Positions 58,936 to 64,000 of a DNA stretch of 64,000 nucleotides are shown here, piece after piece. Where the stretch lies: positions 992,001 through 1,056,000 of the forward strand of contig NZ_CP029397.2 of NCBI RefSeq assembly GCF_001704615.3, given 5' to 3'. Below the pieces are notes generated by a model. That model had not been told where the DNA came from, searched no databases, and saw only the letters and a list, made by a program, of their open reading frames with translations. Made by a program: the position numbers and the translations under genes. Origin of the DNA: Acinetobacter defluvii (GTDB lineage: Bacteria > Pseudomonadota > Gammaproteobacteria > Pseudomonadales > Moraxellaceae). How positions within the stretch are numbered: position 1 is the stretch's first letter; each line of letters opens with the position of its first letter.

Positions 58936-59704
58936 AGGCAATTTTATCTACTTCTTCTTTTGCTTTTAAATGTTCTAAAAGTTCAATAAACCATAGTTCC
59001 TTACGGATGTTATCTAGGTCTTTATCTGTATTTAAATGGTCGAAATTGGGGAGCGTATCATAAGTGAGTGCTTTAAATAAGTTATCTTTAGCTAAATCAT
59101 TTTGGTTAGTTATTGAATAATAACATGCTAAATTATAAGTATTAGATGGCATAGTTTTTACAATTTTTTGTAATATAGCGAGTGATTTATCTAACATATT
59201 TTTATCATTGTTTATTCTAGAAATGTGGATTAACGTAGCAGCGTAATTATCAAGAACATCAATATCGTCAGGCTTAATTTCTAAAATTTTTTCAAATTGT
59301 TGTATAGATTGTTTCAATAGACTTTCGTTATTTTGCTTTTTTGCGAATTCACTGAATAAGGCTGCATAATTGGAATTACAACCTAAATGATCTTCTTTTA
59401 TTTTGAATCCTTGTTGATATAAATCGAAACATTTCTCAAATTGTTCAGTGTTATATAGTAGTTGTGCTTGTTTATCATAAGCCCACATAATTTGGTCAAT
59501 TTCAGTTTCACTTAAATTAATGATTGATTCTTTATTCGGATATTTATGAATAAAAGATGTATACAAACTTTCTGTTAATTGGTTTTTTGATTGCTCTTTT
59601 AAATATTCTCTTAAATTACTCAAAACATCTAAACCATCAGATAGAGGGTAAGAGATGGATCCGTAAATTTGAACAACTCCTATAAGTGATATTCTGCTCC
59701 TCAA
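58934..59704 (-). CDS. TPR-repeat protein, 5' end cut by the IS3-family element
   Basis: Helical repeat protein with tetratricopeptide-like units (NTEQFEKCFDLYQQGFKIK, then LKQSIQQFEKILEIKPDDID). The native frame starts somewhere beyond the IS boundary at 59669. The first 12 codons now read (MRSRISLIGVVQ) are encoded by the IS end with a TTG start, so this is a truncated gene, expressed only if the IS end supplies signals. Function not recognised. The missing 5' part should lie on the far side of the inserted DNA. Confidence 0.75.
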   Translation of the reverse strand: MRSRISLIGVVQIYGSISYPLSDGLDVLSNLREYLKEQSKNQLTESLYTSFIHKYPNKESIINLSETEIDQIMWAYDKQAQLLYNTEQFEKCFDLYQQGFKIKEDHLGCNSNYAALFSEFAKKQNNESLLKQSIQQFEKILEIKPDDIDVLDNYAATLIHISRINNDKNMLDKSLAILQKIVKTMPSNTYNLACYYSITNQNDLAKDNLFKALTYDTLPNFDHLNTDKDLDNIRKELWFIELLEHLKAKEEVDKIA

Positions 59705-59738
59705 ATGATGTTATAAACATCAATATATGGAGTATTTT

Positions 59739-60044
59739 ATGGCACGTAGACCAAGAAGAAATCATTCAAATGATTTTAAAGCTAAGGTAGCACTTGCTGC
59801 GATTAAAGCAGAAAAAACACTTGCTGAATTGAGTGCTGAGTTTGATGTTCATCAAAACCAAATTATTGACTGGAAAAATCAATTGATCTCAGCTTCCTCG
59901 CAAGCTTTCGATCAATCAAAAGCTCCAACAGAACCACCCATCGATCTAAAAAAACTACATGCAAAAATCGGTGAGCAGGCATTAGAAATTGATTTTTTAG
60001 AAGGTGTGTTGAAGAAACTGGGCCGCTTCAACCACAAAAGTTAA
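59739..60044 (+). CDS. IS3-family transposase OrfA
   Basis: 101 residues. Helix-turn-helix of the IS3 OrfA type (NDFKAKVALAAIKAEKTLAE and FDVHQNQIIDWKN) followed by a leucine-zipper-like segment. ATG at 59739 has GGAG eight bases upstream. OrfB is read in the -1 frame, and the sequence near GAAGAAAC before the OrfA stop could allow ribosomal frameshifting to a fused OrfAB. Confidence 0.9.
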   Translation: MARRPRRNHSNDFKAKVALAAIKAEKTLAELSAEFDVHQNQIIDWKNQLISASSQAFDQSKAPTEPPIDLKKLHAKIGEQALEIDFLEGVLKKLGRFNHKS

Positions 60045-60130
60045 TCGACGACTCACTTCAGATTTCAGTATCTAAGCAAGCTAAGCTGCTGAAAGTCTCC
60101 CGTGGTTGTTATTACTATCGCCCAAAACCT

Positions 60131-60871
60131 GTGAGTGCATCAGATCTGAAGCTGATGCGATGTATTGATGAATTACATATGCAATATCCTTTTGCAGGCA
60201 GTCGTATGATGCGTGATTTGTTGAATCGTCAAGGACATCATATAGGACGACGTCATACACGTACTTTAATGAAGAAAATGGGTATTCAGGCGTTATATTG
60301 CAAACCAAATTTAAGCCAGGCTAATCAAGCTCACCGTAAATATCCATATCTGCTCAAAGGGTTGGCTATTCAGCGCAGTAATCAAGTGTGGTCTACGGAT
60401 ATAACGTATATCCCTATGGCAAAAGGCTTTGTTTATTTATGTGCTGTGATTGATTGGCATAGCCGCAAGGTACTTGCGCATAGGGTATCGATTAGTATGG
60501 AGGTGGATTTTTGTATTTCGGCTTTAAATGAAGCAATTGAAAAATATGGTCGACCTGAAATATTTAATACAGACCAAGGCAGCCAGTTTACCAGTGATGC
60601 ATTTATTGATGTATTGAAATCAAATGGCATTCAAATCAGTATGGATGGTAAAGGTCGATGGGTAGATAATGTGATGGTTGAACGATTATGGCGGAGCGTT
60701 AAATATGAAGAGGTGTATCTCAAAGCTTATAGCAGTGTCACAGATGCGAAAAAGCAATTAAGTGCATATTTTGAGTTTTATAATTTGAAACGACCTCATT
60801 CGAGTCTAGACAAAATGACACCAAATGAGTTTTACTATGATCAGCTACCCCAACAAAACAAGGTGGCTTAA
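60131..60871 (+). CDS. IS3-family transposase OrfB (DDE domain)
   Basis: Integrase-fold catalytic protein, 246 residues from the first ATG; the same frame is open further upstream as expected for a frameshifted product. HTH_21 part about 10-70, then rve core: Asp in WSTDITYIPM, Asp in FNTDQGSQFTSD and Glu in NVMVERLWRSVKYE. Intact, so the element can still be active. Confidence 0.92.
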   Translation: MSASDLKLMRCIDELHMQYPFAGSRMMRDLLNRQGHHIGRRHTRTLMKKMGIQALYCKPNLSQANQAHRKYPYLLKGLAIQRSNQVWSTDITYIPMAKGFVYLCAVIDWHSRKVLAHRVSISMEVDFCISALNEAIEKYGRPEIFNTDQGSQFTSDAFIDVLKSNGIQISMDGKGRWVDNVMVERLWRSVKYEEVYLKAYSSVTDAKKQLSAYFEFYNLKRPHSSLDKMTPNEFYYDQLPQQNKVA

Positions 60872-60913
60872 CTAGAGCGGAATATCACTTATAAATACGC
60901 TTTTAGTTGTTCA

Positions 60914-61438
60914 AACAAGTGGGACCACCTCTCTTATAGCTTCCGAATATATCAATTAATGATGCAATTTAAGTCGACAGGTTATTGCAACATTCCCCTT
61001 AAAGAATTGCGTAAAATACTTTCTTTAGAAAGTCTATATTCAAATGCTGCTGATTTAAAAAGGCGTGTGATTGATGCTGCATGTACTGAAATTAATGAAA
61101 AATCCCCTTATACGGTTAAATATGAGCTAATTAAAAAGGGCAATAAATTTCATAGTCTTGAGCTAAAATTTAAGAAGAAAAATGCAGAAAAAGAGCAATT
61201 AAGATGCCCTGACACAATTGATATGTTTGAAGAACAGAAAAATAACTTCCTTAAACTGTCTGATGCTCAGGTTGATAGTTTTGGTAATCAATTATCAGAA
61301 CTTTCTGAATTAAGTTATTTAGCTAGAGAGGGTGAAAGCTACAAAGATTTAGCATTAAGGCTTAAAACAATGCTTCGAGATCCTGACCAACAACCACAGC
61401 TTCTTCCATATTTAAAAAAACTAGGATTTAAACCATGA
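60914..61438 (+). pseudogene. Plasmid replication initiator (Rep_3 / RepM-like), 5' truncated by IS
   Basis: The frame is open from the IS boundary: KWDHLSYSFRIYQLMMQFKS, then NIPLKELRKILSLE and YTVKYELIKKGNKFHSLELK. This is the second winged-helix half and C-terminal tail of Rep_3 initiators found on Acinetobacter plasmids. The first half, including the N-terminal winged helix, is missing, so it cannot start replication. An ATG at 60959 lies within the domain and is not the true start. Iterons expected upstream of rep are also gone. Confidence 0.85.
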
Positions 61439-61665
61439 TTGAGTTAGATAATTTTAATTTTGATGAAGAAGTTGCCAAATTCAATGATGTTATTTTCAAT
61501 CAGAGTAATGAAGTAAAAGCAAAGATATTGACTGGATATTTAAGCTCTATTATTGATGTTGAGATTAAACATTTTGATGATTTCAATGATCATAAAACAG
61601 TGCTTAAAGATATTGAAAGCAAAGTAACCTTTGCTATCAATATGCTAAAAACAATACAAAATTAA
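61435..61665 (+). CDS. Small plasmid protein after rep (76 aa)
   Basis: Acidic 76-residue protein starting MIELDNFNFDEEVAKFNDVI. Its ATG overlaps the rep stop (ATGA), which indicates translational coupling to the initiator. Family not recognised; small genes in this spot are common on Rep_3 plasmids. Probably unexpressed now that rep has lost its promoter. Confidence 0.65.
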   Translation: MIELDNFNFDEEVAKFNDVIFNQSNEVKAKILTGYLSSIIDVEIKHFDDFNDHKTVLKDIESKVTFAINMLKTIQN

Positions 61666-61950
61666 TTATGGCAGATTAAATAATTTTCTATCCCGATCTT
61701 CTGTTAAATACTCGTTGATGCCAGCGAGTATTTTTTGTTTCTCTGCTTCATCTTCCATTTTCTTGAGCAAGTAAGAACCCAGTAAAATTTTACGTCTGGT
61801 ATCGTTTTTTCGATTTTGTTCTTTCTGTTTTGCCTTTTCACGAGCGTCTTTAGCCTGCTTTTGAGCTTTAAGCTGCTTTAAGCGTTCTTCCTGTTGCTTT
61901 AAGCGTTCTTCCTGCTTAGCAATTCTCTGTTCTAAAGATTCATTTGTCAT
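61666..61950 (-). CDS. mobC: Mobilization accessory protein MobC (RSF1010 type)
   Basis: 94 residues. N-terminal coiled coil of Glu/Gln/Lys repeats (EERLKQQEERLKQLKAQK), then the MobC core NRKNDTRRKILLGSYLLKKM and the end YLTEDRDRKLFNLP. This closely parallels RSF1010 MobC, which helps the relaxase open DNA at oriT. ATG at 61950 has GGGA upstream; the extension from 61998 is rejected. It is transcribed away from an RSF1010-like oriT, the same arrangement as in RSF1010. The relaxase gene expected on the other side is absent. Confidence 0.82.
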   Translation of the reverse strand: MTNESLEQRIAKQEERLKQQEERLKQLKAQKQAKDAREKAKQKEQNRKNDTRRKILLGSYLLKKMEDEAEKQKILAGINEYLTEDRDRKLFNLP

Positions 61951-62040
61951 TGTAATTCCCATACCTAAAAAACCATTCAAGCATAGGATACCTGCCATTG
62001 AGATTCAATGCCTTCCTAAGCTATAATGGTTTTCCAGAAT

Positions 62041-62075
62041 GGCGCACTTTACCAAACTAATTTCATTAAGTTTGG
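62041..62075 (-). other. Putative RSF1010-type (MOBQ) origin of transfer
   Basis: On the minus strand an inverted repeat with arms CCAAACTTAAT and ATTAGTTTGG (one bulged T, GAA loop) is followed directly by TAAAGTGCGCCAT. RSF1010 oriT has the same plan: an inverted repeat ending CCGG, then TAAGTGCGC with the nick before CCT. By analogy the nick would fall between 62042 and 62041. mobC lies next to it. A second hairpin AAAGGGG-ATA-CCCCTTT stands at 62083-62099. Confidence 0.72.
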
Positions 62076-62182
62076 AAGTCCGAAAGGGGATACCCCTTTA
62101 CCCCATAAAATTATTTTGTTGTTGTTGAGAAAAGACAAATGAGCCACCTCCGCGCTTCATCAGAAAACTGAAGGAACCTCCA

Positions 62183-62986
62183 TTGAATCGAACTAATATT
62201 TTTTTTGGTGAATCGCATTCTGACTGGTTGCCTGTCAGAGGCGGAGAATCTGGTGATTTTGTTTTTCGACGTGGTGACGGGCATGCCTTCGCGAAAATCG
62301 CACCTGCTTCCCGCCGCGGTGAGCTCGCTGGAGAGCGTGACCGCCTCATTTGGCTCAAAGGTCGAGGTGTGGCTTGCCCCGAGGTGATCAACTGGCAGGA
62401 GGAACAGGAGGGTGCATGCTTGGTGATAACGGCAATTCCGGGAGTACCGGCGGCTGATCTGTCTGGAGCGGATTTGCTCAAAGCGTGGCCGTCAATGGGG
62501 CAGCAACTTGGCGCTGTTCACAGCCTATCGGTTGATCAATGTCCGTTTGAGCGCAGGCTGTCGCGAATGTTCGGACGCGCCGTTGATGTGGTGTCCCGCA
62601 ATGCCGTCAATCCCGACTTCTTACCGGACGAGGACAAGAGTACGCCGCAGCTCGATCTTTTGGCTCGTGTCGAACGAGAGCTACCGGTGCGGCTCGACCA
62701 AGAGCGCACCGATATGGTTGTTTGCCATGGTGATCCCTGCATGCCGAACTTCATGGTGGACCCTAAAACTCTTCAATGCACGGGTCTGATCGACCTTGGG
62801 CGGCTCGGAACAGCAGATCGCTATGCCGATTTGGCACTCATGATTGCTAACGCCGAAGAGAACTGGGCAGCGCCAGATGAAGCAGAGCGCGCCTTCGCTG
62901 TCCTATTCAATGTATTGGGGATCGAAGCCCCCGACCGCGAACGCCTTGCCTTCTATCTGCGATTGGACCCTCTGACTTGGGGTTGA
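62183..62986 (+). CDS. strA: Streptomycin 3''-kinase APH(3'')-Ib
   Basis: Aminoglycoside phosphotransferase inactivating streptomycin. 267 residues, the full family length, starting at TTG 62183 with AAGGA upstream, as in RSF1010 and Tn5393. Begins MNRTNIFFGESHSDWLPVRG. Catalytic loop VVCHGDPCMPNFMVD (about 188-202) and metal-binding GLIDLGRLGTADRYADLAL. Stop overlaps the strB start (TGATG). GC content is clearly above the neighbouring genes, a sign of transfer. Also known as aph(3'')-Ib. Confidence 0.98.
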   Translation: MNRTNIFFGESHSDWLPVRGGESGDFVFRRGDGHAFAKIAPASRRGELAGERDRLIWLKGRGVACPEVINWQEEQEGACLVITAIPGVPAADLSGADLLKAWPSMGQQLGAVHSLSVDQCPFERRLSRMFGRAVDVVSRNAVNPDFLPDEDKSTPQLDLLARVERELPVRLDQERTDMVVCHGDPCMPNFMVDPKTLQCTGLIDLGRLGTADRYADLALMIANAEENWAAPDEAERAFAVLFNVLGIEAPDRERLAFYLRLDPLTWG

Positions 62987-63822
62987 TGTTCATGCCGCCT
63001 GTTTTTCCTGCTCATTGGCACGTTTCGCAACCTGTTCTCATTGCGGACACCTTTTCCAGCCTCGTTTGGAAAGTTTCATTGCCAGACGGGACTCCTGCAA
63101 TCGTCAAGGGATTGAAACCTATAGAAGACATTGCTGATGAACTGCGCGGGGCCGACTATCTGGTATGGCGCAATGGGAGGGGAGCAGTCCGGTTGCTCGG
63201 TCGTGAGAACAATCTGATGTTGCTCGAATATGCCGGGGAGCGAATGCTCTCTCACATCGTTGCCGAGCACGGCGACTACCAGGCGACCGAAATTGCAGCG
63301 GAACTAATGGCGAAGCTGTATGCCGCATCTGAGGAACCCCTGCCTTCTGCCCTTCTCCCGATCCGGGATCGCTTTGCAGCTTTGTTTCAGCGGGCGCGCG
63401 ATGATCAAAACGCAGGTTGTCAAACTGACTACGTCCACGCGGCGATTATAGCCGATCAAATGATGAGCAATGCCTCGGAACTGCGTGGGCTACATGGCGA
63501 TCTGCATCATGAAAACATCATGTTCTCCAGTCGCGGCTGGCTGGTGATAGATCCCGTCGGTCTGGTCGGTGAAGTGGGCTTTGGCGCCGCCAATATGTTC
63601 TACGATCCGGCTGACAGAGACGACCTTTGTCTCGATCCTAGACGCATTGCACAGATGGCGGACGCATTCTCTCGTGCGCTGGACGTCGATCCGCGTCGCC
63701 TGCTCGACCAGGCGTACGCTTATGGGTGCCTTTCCGCAGCTTGGAACGCGGATGGAGAAGAGGAGCAACGCGATCTAGCTATCGCGGCCGCGATCAAGCA
63801 GGTGCGACAGACGTCATACTAG
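62986..63822 (+). CDS. strB: Streptomycin 6-kinase APH(6)-Id
   Basis: Second streptomycin-inactivating kinase, 278 residues, full length, starting MFMPPVFPAHWHVSQPVLIA. Catalytic loop LRGLHGDLHHENIMF (about 162-176) and metal site WLVIDPVGLVGE. It is translationally coupled to strA. No internal stop or deletion seen, so resistance should be functional if transcribed. Also known as aph(6)-Id. Confidence 0.98.
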   Translation: MFMPPVFPAHWHVSQPVLIADTFSSLVWKVSLPDGTPAIVKGLKPIEDIADELRGADYLVWRNGRGAVRLLGRENNLMLLEYAGERMLSHIVAEHGDYQATEIAAELMAKLYAASEEPLPSALLPIRDRFAALFQRARDDQNAGCQTDYVHAAIIADQMMSNASELRGLHGDLHHENIMFSSRGWLVIDPVGLVGEVGFGAANMFYDPADRDDLCLDPRRIAQMADAFSRALDVDPRRLLDQAYAYGCLSAAWNADGEEEQRDLAIAAAIKQVRQTSY

Positions 63823-63847
63823 ATATCAAGCGACTTCTCCTATCCCC

Positions 63848-63928
63848 TGGGAACACATCAATCTTACCGGAGAATATCGTTGGCCAAAGCCTTAGCGTAG
63901 GATTTCGCCCTCTCCCGCAAACGACCCC
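63848..63928 (-). repeat. Terminal inverted repeat of Tn5393 (right end)
   Basis: The last bases CTCCCGCAAACGACCCC are the complement of a GGGGTCGTTTGCGGGAG terminus. The inner limit is set from the reported 81-bp length, not from a second copy, because the partner repeat is not in the window. Confidence 0.65.
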
Positions 63929-64000
63929 ATGTGGGCGGTAAAATCAGCTATGTCCGTATTCCCTCACCTGAAGACTTCTGGTGATGAAAATGGCATCCCC
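63929..64000. other. Sequence beyond the transposon end
   Basis: 72 bases of unidentified DNA. A plus-strand frame from the ATG at 63929 (MWAVKSAMSVFPHLKTSGDE) stays open to the window edge. It may be the plasmid or element into which Tn5393 inserted. Not recognised. Confidence 0.3.

Larger units (their letters stand above)
59670..60913 (+). mobile_element. IS3-family insertion sequence (about 1244 bp)
   Basis: Ends begin TGAACAACT and finish AGTTGTTCA, and the longer inner repeat TATAAGTGATATTC-GCTC occurs near both ends (59681 and 60893). Two overlapping transposase frames lie between. The flanking three bases differ (ATT on the left, AAC on the right), so there is no target duplication. 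The two sides are unrelated: a chromosomal TPR gene and a plasmid replication gene, both cut at the element. Confidence 0.88.
62103..63928 (+). mobile_element. Tn5393 remnant carrying strA-strB
   Basis: High-GC segment containing both streptomycin kinase genes, ending in a Tn3-family-like terminus. Read inward on the minus strand the end is GGGGTCGTTTGCGGGAGAGG, which matches my recollection of the Tn5393 terminal repeat (reported as 81 bp, so about 63848-63928). tnpA, tnpR and the other terminus are missing on the left. The left limit is only approximate, placed where AT-rich plasmid sequence gives way. Confidence 0.75.

Noticed and set aside
62098..62481. Minus-strand open frame of 127 codons over strA
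   Set aside because: It lies antisense to a well-known full-length resistance gene, starts in no ribosome context and reflects the high GC of the Tn5393 segment.

Overview
The window looks like chromosomal DNA of an Acinetobacter species (Moraxellaceae, Gammaproteobacteria). The low-GC coding style, the protein sequences (SerC, LipA, SthA, ArgG, HtpX, TtcA, FadH, SodB, DnaB, PurD, PurH, Fis, PrmA, MnmG) and the prmA / zinc-ribbon protein / fis / purH / purD order all fit that genus. This assignment rests on recognition of protein families; no database search was run.

Layout. 1-2040: two genes of a tripartite export system (TolC-type channel, then an HlyD/EmrA-type fusion protein cut by the window edge). 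2401-3480: serC, whose intrinsic terminator is split by an intact IS4-family element with a 12-bp target duplication. 6708-6902: two tandem tRNA-Glu genes. 7278-12436: a guanidine-I riboswitch followed by two DUF1989 proteins and a biotin-dependent guanidine/urea carboxylase, a guanidine-degradation operon that lacks allophanate hydrolase and a transporter here. 12939-34190: mostly core genes (lipA, sthA, argG, an aromatic amino acid permease, a solitary prpF, dgkA, a glycerophosphodiesterase lipoprotein, a solitary RND pump subunit, mgtE, htpX, a lytic transglycosylase, ttcA, an SCP2 protein). A cluster of DnaA-box-like motifs lies just before ttcA.

34253-44803: an MltF-like transglycosylase, greB, and then two identical tRNA-Ser(TGA) genes in inverted orientation. 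They bracket about 1.4 kb holding a broken defence-type restriction endonuclease. After these come fadH, a metal-dependent hydrolase, sodB, a NIF3 protein and a DegS/AlgW-like protease. 44944-58893: a secreted small protein, dnaB, the rpsF-rpsR-rplI operon with a probable S6:S18 leader, purD, purH, fis, prmA, a BASS transporter and mnmG.

58934-64000 is the accessory end. A TPR gene is cut by an IS3-family element without a target duplication. On the other side of the element the sequence becomes small-plasmid backbone: the 3' part of a Rep_3 initiator gene, a coupled small gene, an RSF1010-type mobC and an RSF1010-type oriT. Next comes a high-GC Tn5393 remnant carrying the streptomycin kinases strA and strB and ending at a Tn5393-like terminal repeat. 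The simplest reading is a mobilizable resistance plasmid captured by the chromosome through the IS, with its replication gene severed and its relaxase gene missing but its transfer origin retained.
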